Assembly (NCBI GenBank): GCA_964490705.1
Contig: CAZBCG010000001.1
Coordinates: 186,001-250,000, forward strand
Source of the DNA: Fodinibius sp964490705
GTDB taxonomy: Bacteria > Bacteroidota > Rhodothermia > Balneolales > Balneolaceae
Direction: 5' to 3'
DNA length: 64,000 bases
Positions within the stretch are counted from its first letter, which is position 1, and each line of letters opens with the position of its first letter. The notes beneath the pieces are model-generated. The model did not search any database. It was not told the origin of the DNA and was given only the letters and a program-made list of their open reading frames with translations. A program made the position numbers and the translations under genes. Of the stretch, positions 50,690 through 59,773 are shown piece by piece.

Positions 50690-53113
50690 ATGAGAAAGCT
50701 AGCAGTTACTTTTACACTATTATTTATCTGGTGCTCGATGGCGTCGGCCCAGTCGAACGAGGCCATCTTGAGTGGAACTATTATAGATCAAAATGAGGAA
50801 CCCGTCCCCAATGCCTCTGTGGCGGTGTACGACTCCAGCCAAACGAATGTGGTTACCGGAGCGTCAAGCGATTCAACGGGTGCGTTTGAGATAGATGTGA
50901 ACCCCGGGGCGTATGTATTGAAAGTGACGTTTTTGTCCTTCAAGCCCTATACCGAATCGTTTGAGGTAGAGTCTGGCGGCACTAAGAGTTTTGGTGATAT
51001 CGTGATGACACCAACCTCCGAAGACATGGGGGAAATTACGGTCCGTGCCGAAAGTTCACAGATGGAGATGAGTTTCGACAAGCGCGTGTTTAATGTCGGC
51101 CAGGATATTACCAGCCTTGGCGGATCAGCGGTGAATGTGCTCGACAATGTGCCTTCTATTGCTACCGATATTGATGGCAATATTAGCCTAAGGGGCAACG
51201 AATCGGTGCGTGTGCTGATTAATGGTAAGCCCTCGAGTATGGTGAGCGGTGATGTAGATGCCCTGCGCAGTATTCCGGCTACTATGATTAAAGAGGTGGA
51301 AATTATTACCAATCCCTCCTCGAAATATGCTGCCGAAGGATCGGCCGGTATTATTAACATCATCCTGAAAAAGAAACAAGAGCGTGGATTGAATGGCAGC
51401 GTAAGCGGCGGCGGCGGATATCCCGAGGAGTACGAAGGCTCGGTAAACCTGAACTACCGCACCGAAAATATAAACTGGTTTATTGACGCCGGGGGCGACT
51501 ACCGAAGTGAGCCCGAAGAAGGTAGTTCGTTCCAGCGATTTGCCGGACCACAAGATACGACAATGTATAGCGAGCGGACGGATGCCAGTGAGTCAGAGAT
51601 TGATGGTGATCTTCGTTTCGGTGCCGATTTCTATCTCTCTGAAAATGAAGTGCTAACGGCCAGCAGCTATATCAGTATGGAGAAAGAAACCAACGAAGAA
51701 GATGTCCGCTATATAGATTATCAATACTTGCAGGGTGCGCAAAATGGCAGTAATGCCAACGTGCTAGACCGGACGAATCGCGAAAGCGTAGAAGAACAGC
51801 GTGAACGTAATTTTGATTTCAACCTGGATTACGAAAATAAAATTGACGGTGATGAGCACAAGCTGGTTGCGGATGCAAGTTTTGATATTAGTCGCGAAAA
51901 TGCGCAATCAGATATTTCGGAAAATGCCTCTCCGGTACAGCGCTCCGAAGATACCGAAGAGGAAATGGATTTACGGTTTAATGCCGAATATACGCGTCCG
52001 TTGGGCGAAAATGGCAAACTGGAAGCAGGCTTGCGAAGCGATAGTGAATGGATGGACAACGGTTTTGCCGTAGATTCGTTAATAGCCGGTGATTGGCAGT
52101 CACAACCGCAGTTGACCCAGCGATTTTTATACTCCGAAAATGTGAATGCAGCCTTTCTGATTTTAGGCGGAGAGTTTGGTGATTTTTCCGGACAGGTTGG
52201 ATTACGTGCTGAAAACACCAATATTCGCACCGAAATTGAAGAAACCGGAGAGGTTAATGAACAGCACTACATCAATATTTTTCCCAGTGTCTTTTTGAAC
52301 TATTCGTTCAATGAGCAGCAGTCTGTTCAGATAAGTTATAGCCGCCGACTTCGTCGACCGTGGTCTCATTCCCTTATTCCATTTATCGACTATGGTGATC
52401 CACGTAGCCAGCGGACGGGGAATCCTAATCTGACACCAGAATTCAGTAATTCGTATGAGGCTGGTTATCTGCACTATTGGGATTCTGGCTCGCTGCTGAC
52501 CAGTTTTTATTATCGTCACCGAGAAGATGTGATAGAAGATATTACCGAGCAGCGTGATGGCGTGCGATTCCGCTTCCCCATCAACTTTGCCACTGAAGAG
52601 GCATGGGGCGTTGAGCTTTCGGCCGATCAGGATATTGGAGATACATTTTCGCTTTCGGCCAATGCTAATATTTATCAATCCAATACCGATGGGACATACG
52701 AAAGAGAAGATGAACCTGCGATTAGCTTTTCAAGTGAGTCGCAAAATATCAGGGGGCGTATGCGTCTGCAGTGGGAGATTGTTCCAGACTTGAACTATCA
52801 GGCTTCGATGCGCTATCGTGGACCAAGTGATACGCCACAGGGTAGCCGTAACGGTATGACGATGATGGATTCGGGCATTGCCTATGACTTGATGGACGGC
52901 AAGGCAAAGCTAACGTTTAATGTGCGTGATATTTTCAACTCCCAGAACTTTGATAATACGGTGACGACAGATGGAAATTCCCAAACTGATTTTTATTCGC
53001 GAAGCCAGTTCAGCTGGTCCACCCGGTCATTTTCATTGAATTTCCAGTATTTCTTTGGAAACCGCCAGAATCAGCAGCGTGGAGGTGGCGGCGGTCCCGG
53101 CGGCGATTATTAA
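50690..53113 (+). CDS. TonB-type outer-membrane protein with carboxypeptidase-regulatory-like domain
   Basis: 807 residues from the ATG at 50690: a signal peptide, then a CarboxypepD-regulatory-like beta-sandwich (AILSGTIIDQNEEPVPNASVAVYDSS, about 25-105). A TonB plug follows (LDNVPSIATDIDGNISLRGNESVRVLINGKPSSM..., about 110-235), then a beta-barrel of the OMP_b-brl_2 family. It ends in a Gly/Gln-rich tail (RGGGGGPGGDY) rather than the aromatic residue typical of barrels. It lies 136 bp after the two-component genes on the same strand and is probably controlled by them. The ligand is unknown. Confidence 0.88.
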   Translation: MRKLAVTFTLLFIWCSMASAQSNEAILSGTIIDQNEEPVPNASVAVYDSSQTNVVTGASSDSTGAFEIDVNPGAYVLKVTFLSFKPYTESFEVESGGTKSFGDIVMTPTSEDMGEITVRAESSQMEMSFDKRVFNVGQDITSLGGSAVNVLDNVPSIATDIDGNISLRGNESVRVLINGKPSSMVSGDVDALRSIPATMIKEVEIITNPSSKYAAEGSAGIINIILKKKQERGLNGSVSGGGGYPEEYEGSVNLNYRTENINWFIDAGGDYRSEPEEGSSFQRFAGPQDTTMYSERTDASESEIDGDLRFGADFYLSENEVLTASSYISMEKETNEEDVRYIDYQYLQGAQNGSNANVLDRTNRESVEEQRERNFDFNLDYENKIDGDEHKLVADASFDISRENAQSDISENASPVQRSEDTEEEMDLRFNAEYTRPLGENGKLEAGLRSDSEWMDNGFAVDSLIAGDWQSQPQLTQRFLYSENVNAAFLILGGEFGDFSGQVGLRAENTNIRTEIEETGEVNEQHYINIFPSVFLNYSFNEQQSVQISYSRRLRRPWSHSLIPFIDYGDPRSQRTGNPNLTPEFSNSYEAGYLHYWDSGSLLTSFYYRHREDVIEDITEQRDGVRFRFPINFATEEAWGVELSADQDIGDTFSLSANANIYQSNTDGTYEREDEPAISFSSESQNIRGRMRLQWEIVPDLNYQASMRYRGPSDTPQGSRNGMTMMDSGIAYDLMDGKAKLTFNVRDIFNSQNFDNTVTTDGNSQTDFYSRSQFSWSTRSFSLNFQYFFGNRQNQQRGGGGGPGGDY

Positions 53114-53151
53114 ACGAAACTAATCTGAGCAATATGCTCATGATAACCTCC

Positions 53152-53190
53152 AAGAGCCGCGGACTTTTGATCGAGTTCGCGGTTCTTTTT
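53152..53190 (+). terminator. Rho-independent terminator
   Basis: AAGAGCCGCG pairs with CGCGGTTCTT, with one G-T pair, and a run of T follows. It ends the outer-membrane protein transcript. Confidence 0.8.
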
Positions 53191-53227
53191 TTTGATAAAT
53201 TTGCTGAAGGTGAATTCCTGCCTTAAA

Positions 53228-54079
53228 CTAACTCTTTGATAAGTGTTTCCAGTTGTTTTGCTCATCGAAAAGTTGGGTATGAACAGCTTCTAAAATCTGG
53301 CAGGAGTTACGAATGCCGCCACAGTAACCGGGTTCCTGGGCAATAGTCATGCCCTCGATACGAGGTAACATATGTTGAAAGGCCGACCGTTGGGGATCTA
53401 TAATGTTTTTGATTTCATCATCCGAATAGCGGCTAAAGTCATCGGAATAAGATTGAAAGCCTTTGCCGTGGACAAAGTAGTCTAGGTCGATATCAAAAAA
53501 GATATGTTGGTCGTTACGGTTTAGCATAAAATCCTGGAAGCGATCGAAGTCACGAAATTCGTAAATGGTGTGCTCATTTCCATGGTGATCCTCAACTGTA
53601 TCCTGCATCTCATCAGCAGAGTTTTTAAGCAGAATCACATCACCTATAATATTTAGCCAGGTGGCGCAGCGGATATGTCCGTCGTTGGTCTGATCAAATT
53701 TATCCCACACATATTTTGCTACTTCCAAAAGGTTGGAAGGGTCGAGCTCTAGCAACTGCTCTTTTTGGGTATCGCCGGGCGGTGCCAGATCGCGGTGCCA
53801 GTCGATAGTGACAAGCGTGGGGACAGGTTGATTGGTATTTGCTGTATCCCGAAGTTGATTACGCCATTTCATCCAAAAGAAAAAGGCAAAGCGGTGCTCC
53901 ATAAGGATCGCTTTTTCCACGGTCTGGTCACCACCGCCGGGGTGCGGCAGCGTTTCCAGGTACGTGCCGGGCGGATTGCCAATGAGTGATGCTTTGTCAT
54001 CCATATCTTTTGGAGTTAAGCTTTCAGGTTGATTTAAAAGTTTTCTACACCAGATTTCAGATACAAAATCAGCGATCAT
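53228..54079 (-). CDS. UPF0489 family protein (arginase-fold, peptide-arginase relative)
   Basis: 283 residues with UPF0489 landmarks: AILMEHRFAFFFWMKW, TIDWHRDL (D-x-H-x-D type metal motif) and HIFFDIDLDYF (D-x-D). These match the Mn2+ ligands of the arginase/deacetylase fold. Characterised family members convert arginine in ribosomal peptides to ornithine. No precursor peptide or maturase is visible next to it, so a different ureohydrolase-type substrate is equally possible. Confidence 0.75.
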   Translation of the reverse strand: MIADFVSEIWCRKLLNQPESLTPKDMDDKASLIGNPPGTYLETLPHPGGGDQTVEKAILMEHRFAFFFWMKWRNQLRDTANTNQPVPTLVTIDWHRDLAPPGDTQKEQLLELDPSNLLEVAKYVWDKFDQTNDGHIRCATWLNIIGDVILLKNSADEMQDTVEDHHGNEHTIYEFRDFDRFQDFMLNRNDQHIFFDIDLDYFVHGKGFQSYSDDFSRYSDDEIKNIIDPQRSAFQHMLPRIEGMTIAQEPGYCGGIRNSCQILEAVHTQLFDEQNNWKHLSKS

Positions 54080-54341
54080 TTGTTATGATTCAATGCAATA
54101 TAGTCATTAGCGGATGATGTAACACACGAATGACCGGCATTGTTAATAAGACGTAAATACTGCAAAATTGATTTGATCAAGAGCAAAAATATCAGCAGCT
54201 TATCCACCATCGATCGGATGGCAAGTTTCTATTCAAGCGAAAGTGAACGTTTTTCGCTTTGGTTGCAGTTAATTACATTAACGAATGTATATTGAAGTCG
54301 TTATCCAAATATTTTATCAACTCAAATAAGACAGAATAGTT

Positions 54342-54758
54342 ATGCTTAAACGATTACGCTCTTCCAAGCTCAGTGAATTCGTAGATGTCGATGTTCCCGC
54401 ATTAGGCCTTCGAGTATTTGCCTCACTTTTTATGCTGTACGGGCACGGCTGGGGAAAACTCATGAATGTCTTTACGGGTAATTTTCCATCCGGCTTTGAT
54501 CCCATCGGCATTGGCCCGGAATTGTCAATGATACTAGCTGCCTTCGCCGAAGGCATTTGTTCCTTCTTACTAATAGCAGGATACTGGACCCGTTTTGCAG
54601 CCTTGGTTCTGGTAGGAAATATGCTTGTGGCCGTTCTCTTCTATCACGTGCCTGCAGGAGATTCTTTTGGCGGTATGGAGCTGCCCCTGTTTTACTTTGT
54701 AATATATGTCATCATTTTTCTGTTGGGACCCGGTAAATATTCTATCGACGCCAACTAG
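54342..54758 (+). CDS. DoxX-family membrane protein
   Basis: 138 residues with four hydrophobic helices. The DoxX pattern is visible in GLRVFASLFMLYGHGWGKLMN and the segment LSMILAAFAEGICSFLLIAGYWTRFAALVLVGNMLVAV. Family members are small inner-membrane proteins linked to redox or sulfur metabolism, but the exact activity here is unknown. The 262-bp gap upstream (54080-54341) is AT-rich, and I see nothing clear in it. Confidence 0.82.
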   Translation: MLKRLRSSKLSEFVDVDVPALGLRVFASLFMLYGHGWGKLMNVFTGNFPSGFDPIGIGPELSMILAAFAEGICSFLLIAGYWTRFAALVLVGNMLVAVLFYHVPAGDSFGGMELPLFYFVIYVIIFLLGPGKYSIDAN

Positions 54759-54847
54759 TTATTGCAGCATATAAACCATTTTGTGGGGAGCCGTTACTGG
54801 CTCCCCATTATTTTATTACACACTTTATTCAACACTACGAGCTAATT

Positions 54848-55549
54848 GTGAACGGTAAACTACTTTTCGTCTTGGTTTTGCTTTTCATGGTTTTGGGATG
54901 CAAACAAAATCCGCAGCCCGATCCCCAATCAAAATCAGATACCACCCAAACAGTAGCTTCGCTTCCCGATTTTTCATCTATCAATACCTCGGATGTCTTT
55001 GTTTATAACTGTGCTGATACACTTCAGTTTACGGCGCATATTGCCAGAGACAGCACCTGGGTTTTCCTGCCGGATACTGCTGCCAAGCTTCGGCATGTTC
55101 GTGCAGCATCGGGGGCAAAGTATCAAAGCCCGGACTATCTGTATTGGAGCAAGGGTAAGCAGGCGCTATTCCAAGGACCCAGAGGCTCACTGATGAACTG
55201 CACTGCCATCCCCAAAGAAAAGTCGTGGCAGGCGGCCAAACTGCGCGGCGTTGATTTTCGTGCATTGGGCCAAGAACCCGGTTGGATGTTGGAAATCACA
55301 AAGGGGAAACAGATGCAATATATTGGCAGATATGGGCAGGATACGGTGACTACCCCCGTACCCAATCCCAAGAAAGAGAGTTCCGGTTCCCGAACTATTT
55401 ATGAGACCCGTACAAATTCCCATTTGCTCAAAGTGACTATCACAGACGAACCCTGCACCGACAGCATGAGCGGATTTCGTTTCCCATCAACAGTTACCGT
55501 TACGGTAGATGGAGAAACCTACCGCGGCTGTGGCAGAAAACTTGATTAA
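54848..55549 (+). CDS. Lipoprotein with an MliC-like lysozyme-inhibitor domain and a COG3650-like domain
   Basis: 233 residues with a GTG start and a lipobox ending at C18 (FMVLGC). The segment VFVYNCADTLQFTAHIARDSTWVFLPDTAAKLRHVRAASGAKYQSPDYLYWSKGKQALF has the C...SGAKY pattern of MliC/PliC c-type lysozyme inhibitors. The C-terminal half begins FRALGQEPGWMLEI, as in COG3650 proteins. It is probably anchored in the envelope. Lysozyme inhibition is inferred from the domain only. Confidence 0.75.
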   Translation: MNGKLLFVLVLLFMVLGCKQNPQPDPQSKSDTTQTVASLPDFSSINTSDVFVYNCADTLQFTAHIARDSTWVFLPDTAAKLRHVRAASGAKYQSPDYLYWSKGKQALFQGPRGSLMNCTAIPKEKSWQAAKLRGVDFRALGQEPGWMLEITKGKQMQYIGRYGQDTVTTPVPNPKKESSGSRTIYETRTNSHLLKVTITDEPCTDSMSGFRFPSTVTVTVDGETYRGCGRKLD

Positions 55550-56346
55550 TCGACATATAAATTTAGTTTCCACAGCTCTACCTTTACGCGATCGCGCGTT
55601 GAGTAGATGGTATTAAAAAGCTCAGAGACATTGGCATGTTCATCACCCATGGTCTGATTAATGATCTCATTGGTAAAACCGAACTCAATATGACTGGCAC
55701 GGTTAAAAAAGTTGGCCGTGCTAAAATTGTATCCGTAGTTAGAACCGCTGGGAGAAATAAGTGAATACACCTCCCATCCCGCCATCGATTCATTGTTTAT
55801 ACGTTCCTGATGGATAGGCTTGGCGATCTCCTCTTCGAGCATCAGGTAGTCAGGGTTTTTCCCGGGTGCTACCTTCATGTAATCCATTGTCATGTATGTA
55901 CTTGGCAGATCACTGCTGCCATCCACCGGAAGTACATTTTCAACCTTCCAGAGCTCAGATTTAACAAGGGTACCCATTGAAGTCAGCTTTTGAGTTTTGT
56001 TACCAGTATTGGCTGGAATGTAGTCTGGCAATCGTAAATCGCTATAGGTATTCAGCAACGTGTCAATATTTGTAGCTGTTGCAATACTGACAAAATGATA
56101 GCTGCTTTTTTTGCCGCCCGGTAAGCTGACATGATAAAGGGCCCACGAGGTGAGCATGCCTGAATCAACGAGCTCCTGATAACGAGGCTTGAGCTCTTGT
56201 TCGGCTTGATTAAGGAATTGATCCATTGTCCCCTCATCAACTCGCACGTAATCTATCTTTTTATAATTGTCGAGAGCACTATTCTGAGCAATCACTGTCG
56301 AAGCTAGCATACAAATAAGAAAGGTAACAGAGAGTACTTTTTTCAT
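55546..56346 (-). CDS. Secreted protein of unknown function
   Basis: 266 residues from the ATG at 56346, which has a strong GGAGGAG Shine-Dalgarno sequence 6 bp upstream and starts a good signal peptide (MKKVLSVTFLICMLASTVIAQ). The mature part has two similar halves, KIDYVRVDEGTMDQFLNQAEQELKPRYQELVDSGMLTSWALYHV and MDYMKVAPGKNPDYLMLEEEIAKPIHQERINNESMAGWEVYSL, which look like two dimeric alpha/beta-barrel-type repeats. It is downstream of the kinase gene and may end the transport operon. The role is unknown. Confidence 0.65.
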   Translation of the reverse strand: MKKVLSVTFLICMLASTVIAQNSALDNYKKIDYVRVDEGTMDQFLNQAEQELKPRYQELVDSGMLTSWALYHVSLPGGKKSSYHFVSIATATNIDTLLNTYSDLRLPDYIPANTGNKTQKLTSMGTLVKSELWKVENVLPVDGSSDLPSTYMTMDYMKVAPGKNPDYLMLEEEIAKPIHQERINNESMAGWEVYSLISPSGSNYGYNFSTANFFNRASHIEFGFTNEIINQTMGDEHANVSELFNTIYSTRDRVKVELWKLNLYVD

Positions 56347-56423
56347 AACAGCTCCTCCATTTTTTAGGATGTATATAGCAAATAAGTGAATTTTTAAGAC
56401 AAAAGCACTCTCTAAAGATTTAT

Positions 56424-57455
56424 CTACCATAGCATAGAAATGTCATCTTCCACAATCAGGGTAACGGCTTTCTGCGCTGCTTCTTTGATGCTTCGGCTTT
56501 TCTCGTTATATCCCGCATATACATATCCCTGCTTAAATGGACCCGCAGCCCGCACCACAATTTCAGCTCCAATATGAGTGGCCATACTGTCAAACTCTTG
56601 CTTATCATAAAGCTCATCAAATGCATTTCCCAATGCCTGCCGGTAGCCATCCCAAAAATAACTCCAAAGTTGCCTGCCCCACGTAAATTCTTTGTTTGCA
56701 TGTGCCTGCATCCAGCAGTGGGCGGCAAAATGGCCCACATCCTGCAGTGGACGCCCATAGTGCGCGAACTCCCAGTCAATAAGCCTCAAATTTCCGCCAT
56801 CAACCAGAACCGAAAGAGGCCACAGGTCGCCCATAACCAAGCACTTGCCGGGTTCTAATAATGTCTGTCCCAGGGTTTTTGTTTTGGATTGGACGAGGTT
56901 GGAGTCCACATTTACTACCCCGGTTTTTTTCAGGTATTCGGCGGCCGGGTTATACTGCAGCTGTTGACGCGTTTGCTGTATATTACTATTGTGGAAGCGT
57001 TCAGCAAACTCTGATTGCGCGTATGTTTCTTTATGCAGCTGCCCGATAAATTGTCCCAGCGTTCGGCCGACTTCTACTTCTCCCTCATTATTGGTCCATT
57101 CCGTAATAGAAAGTGCCGCTCCCACATCTTCCATGATAATCAAATCATGTTCACGACTAAAATACAGCAGATGCGGGGGGCGACATCCGGAAGAAGCTAT
57201 TTGAGCCAGCTGATTCTCCTTCGAAAATAGCTGCAAGGCTTCTGCCTCAAAGTGAATGCGTTGGGGACTCAGTGGCACTTCAGGATTGGCCGCAATATGG
57301 GGCGGCGCCCACTTGATGATCAGGTTGTGAGGATTGCTTTCCAGTCGCCATACATGATTAAGATTGCCGCCGTCTAACGGAATGAGCGCAGAGGTAGCCG
57401 TAACATTGGGCAGCTGGCCGGTTATGATTGTATGAATTTGTTCGTCAGCAATCAT
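56424..57455 (-). CDS. Aminoglycoside-phosphotransferase-fold small-molecule kinase
   Basis: 343 residues of the APH/choline-kinase fold: ATP lysine K48 (NLIIKWAPP), IIMEDVG near 106-112, catalytic D210 in VMGDLWPLSVLV and metal D227 in LRLIDWEFAHYGRPLQDVGHF. The catalytic loop reads MGD instead of HGD, and Ser stands where Asn is usual. The layout resembles methylthioribose kinases and related sugar kinases. It starts 1 bp after the phosphorylase stop, so the two act together. It probably phosphorylates the sugar or nucleoside handled by the operon. Confidence 0.75.
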   Translation of the reverse strand: MIADEQIHTIITGQLPNVTATSALIPLDGGNLNHVWRLESNPHNLIIKWAPPHIAANPEVPLSPQRIHFEAEALQLFSKENQLAQIASSGCRPPHLLYFSREHDLIIMEDVGAALSITEWTNNEGEVEVGRTLGQFIGQLHKETYAQSEFAERFHNSNIQQTRQQLQYNPAAEYLKKTGVVNVDSNLVQSKTKTLGQTLLEPGKCLVMGDLWPLSVLVDGGNLRLIDWEFAHYGRPLQDVGHFAAHCWMQAHANKEFTWGRQLWSYFWDGYRQALGNAFDELYDKQEFDSMATHIGAEIVVRAAGPFKQGYVYAGYNEKSRSIKEAAQKAVTLIVEDDISMLW

Positions 57456-57456
57456 A

Positions 57457-58242
57457 TCAGTAGCGGTAGATGTGGTTTGCGAACTCTACGGTTTCGCCGT
57501 ACTGCAAAAAGTCGATCAGGATTTCCTTAGTCGCCGCACGGGCTTTCACCAGTGTTTTTCGGATCTCCTCTTCCGGCGGATTTTTAATATCGGGAATAGA
57601 ATATTTGTGCCCCACGACGAGTCCCGCCACCGGAATTTCGAGCTCGTTTGCCAATACCACTTCGGGAGCAACAGTCATTGAATTTACGTGGCCGCCCAGC
57701 TGTGCCCACATGCGATTTTCGGCCGCCGTTTTGCTGCGCGGTCCGCCCGCATACACAAACACCAAATTGTCTCGAGAATAGATGGCATCAGAATGTTGCT
57801 TGTAAAGTTGATTTGACAGTGCTTGGGAGTACAGCCCTTCATTGATCACCAAGTGCCCCTGCTCTTCTTCAGGATCTTGAAACATACTGCAGGTGGATCC
57901 GTCGGGCAACCTGTTTCCCGGCATTAACTGATCGGTTAGTAATATGGGTTTGTATAGTGGGATCTCCTTATCCAGCACTCCCACCGAGCTGTTGATGACC
58001 AAGGCGCCACAATCGACAGCTTTCAGAGCAGCAGCTTGGGCACGATAATTAATCTGGTGGGGCAGCAGGCGGTGGGGTGACCCGTGTCGAACCAAGGCAT
58101 AAATATTTCGTCCCTGTTTATTTTTCCCGCCGTATAACGTCTTTGAGCCCCATCGCGTATCGATATCAATAGGTTCCAACCCCAGCTCGTTGGGAATGCT
58201 ATCGCTGAAGGCACTGCCTAAAATGATTGCTAATGACTGCAT
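57457..58242 (-). CDS. Nucleoside phosphorylase of the MTAP/PNP family with altered base site
   Basis: 261 residues: the phosphate-site segment ILGSAFSD, the MTAP-type motif VRHGSPHRLLPHQINYRAQ (51-69), INSSVGVLDKEIPL (83-96) and the substrate Met/Glu region NSMTVAPEVVLANELE (187-202). Enzymes of this family cleave nucleosides with phosphate into base and ribose 1-phosphate. The position that normally holds the base-recognising Asp or Asn (TDYD in MTAP, TNKV in PNP) reads VVGHKYS (209-215), so the base or substrate may differ. It lies between the importer ATPase and the kinase in the same operon. Confidence 0.75.
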   Translation of the reverse strand: MQSLAIILGSAFSDSIPNELGLEPIDIDTRWGSKTLYGGKNKQGRNIYALVRHGSPHRLLPHQINYRAQAAALKAVDCGALVINSSVGVLDKEIPLYKPILLTDQLMPGNRLPDGSTCSMFQDPEEEQGHLVINEGLYSQALSNQLYKQHSDAIYSRDNLVFVYAGGPRSKTAAENRMWAQLGGHVNSMTVAPEVVLANELEIPVAGLVVGHKYSIPDIKNPPEEEIRKTLVKARAATKEILIDFLQYGETVEFANHIYRY

Positions 58243-58262
58243 AAATAGTATTAACTAATTGT

Positions 58263-59000
58263 TTAGTTTGTTCCGCTGTTAATTGACTCCCAAAATTCAA
58301 TTTCTTCTTGTACCCCATTATCCCCGGAGTTTATAAATGCTTCGATTGAGGGATAAATGGAGAGGTACCCATCCGCAAGACTGCCGATGCGATCACCCAT
58401 CAGGATGGCTTCTTTTACATTATGGGTGACAAATGCGGCCGTAATTTGAAACTCACGGGCAATCTGTTTGAAAAACTGCTGCATGTTGCTGCGGATGTCG
58501 GCGTCGAGGTTTCCAAAAGGTTCATCAAGCAGTAGCACTTTGGGATTCGTGATGAGGGCACGTCCAAAGGAAACGCGCTGCTTTTGTCCACCGGAAAGCT
58601 GATGCGGCATTTTATCATCCATGTCCGATAGCTCGAGCTTTTGGATCATTTTTTTAACACGTTGAGCTATCTCCTCTCTTGGAGCATTTCGCAGACGTAG
58701 TCCAAAGGCAATATTTTCGAAGACAGTGAGATGCGGAAACAACAGCGCTTCCTGATAGAGGTACACCACGTTCCGGTTTTGCGATGAAAGTTCTTGAATG
58801 TCGGTATTCTCAATAAGTACCTTGCCCTGATCTGTTGTCTCGAGCCCGGCCAGTATTTTAAGCAGTGTTGTTTTACCGCATCCCGACCGACCGAGAATGC
58901 TCAGGGTCTCATGCTCGTGCAGTTCTATACTCAGATCAGCCAAGACCTGTTCGCTGCCAAACGATTTTGAAATATGTTGTGCGGTAAGTGGTGTTACCAT
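58263..59000 (-). CDS. ABC importer ATPase (YnjD-like)
   Basis: 245 residues with Walker A GRSGCGKTT (near 34-42), Q-loop YLYQEALLFP, signature LSGGQKQR (near 138), Walker B VLLLDEPFGNLD and switch His in FVTHNVKEA. The pattern belongs to the spermidine/thiamine/iron (PotA/YnjD) importers. It overlaps the second permease gene by 7 bp and powers the two permeases encoded just upstream. Confidence 0.92.
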   Translation of the reverse strand: MVTPLTAQHISKSFGSEQVLADLSIELHEHETLSILGRSGCGKTTLLKILAGLETTDQGKVLIENTDIQELSSQNRNVVYLYQEALLFPHLTVFENIAFGLRLRNAPREEIAQRVKKMIQKLELSDMDDKMPHQLSGGQKQRVSFGRALITNPKVLLLDEPFGNLDADIRSNMQQFFKQIAREFQITAAFVTHNVKEAILMGDRIGSLADGYLSIYPSIEAFINSGDNGVQEEIEFWESINSGTN

Positions 59001-59773
59001 CGCTTTTTTAAAAGATATTTTTTGTTGAAGTAGAGTAAAATAATGGGCGGTAATACCAACAGTGAGCTGCTGAGTGCAGCGTTATAAAAATTAGCTTCAT
59101 TAATATACTGAAATACTTTCAACGTCAGTGTTTGTACTTTGCCTACGCCAATGATGGTGGTAAGTCCATATTCAAACCAAGAAATTAAAAACGTCTGAAA
59201 AAAACAGACGAGCAACAGTCCCTGTGCCATGGGTAGCAGCACGCGCTTATAAGTTTGCCATCGGTTGCCGCCCAGCGTTTGCACGAGTTGCTCAATATCG
59301 CGAATGCGACTGTTCCAGAATCCGCTGAATAAAATAACGCTGTAGGGATAGGCGATCAGCAGCTGAGCCAGAATGACGCCCCAAAAGTTGCCGGCTAGAT
59401 TGAGTTCGATAAAATAGTAATAGAGCACGGCGGCATAAATCACCGGGGAAAGTACAAAGGGAAAGTAGGAAAGGCGCATCCACAGACTTCGTTGAGGATG
59501 ATAGGCCAGATGCTTGCTCGTATAAAATCCGCAGAAGGTAGAGAGCGTGGCTACGCTTAACGCAATCCCGAGAGAAAGTAGGAGACTGGAGAAAAGGTCG
59601 GTGCTACCTGAAAACAGTGCTTGCCAGCGTTCAATTGTAAATCCCGTTGGCAAGGCCTGTGGAAAAATCCAAGACTCGGCCAGCGAAAGCACAAGCAGAT
59701 AGGCCACCGGAAAGAGAAAGACGGCTGCAACTGCTTTAGCTAAATATGATTTTCTATTAGCTGTCGAGATCAT
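58994..59773 (-). CDS. ABC importer permease 2 (YnjC C-terminal-half type)
   Basis: 259 residues from the ATG at 59773, six hydrophobic helices, with the cytoplasmic coupling segment IEQLVQTLGGNRWQTYKRVLLPMAQ (EAA loop). It overlaps the first permease gene by 17 bp. In E. coli YnjC the two halves are one fused protein, whereas here they are separate genes. I reject the longer start at 59827 because the extra residues overlap coding sequence of permease 1. Confidence 0.87.
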   Translation of the reverse strand: MISTANRKSYLAKAVAAVFLFPVAYLLVLSLAESWIFPQALPTGFTIERWQALFSGSTDLFSSLLLSLGIALSVATLSTFCGFYTSKHLAYHPQRSLWMRLSYFPFVLSPVIYAAVLYYYFIELNLAGNFWGVILAQLLIAYPYSVILFSGFWNSRIRDIEQLVQTLGGNRWQTYKRVLLPMAQGLLLVCFFQTFLISWFEYGLTTIIGVGKVQTLTLKVFQYINEANFYNAALSSSLLVLPPIILLYFNKKYLLKKRW

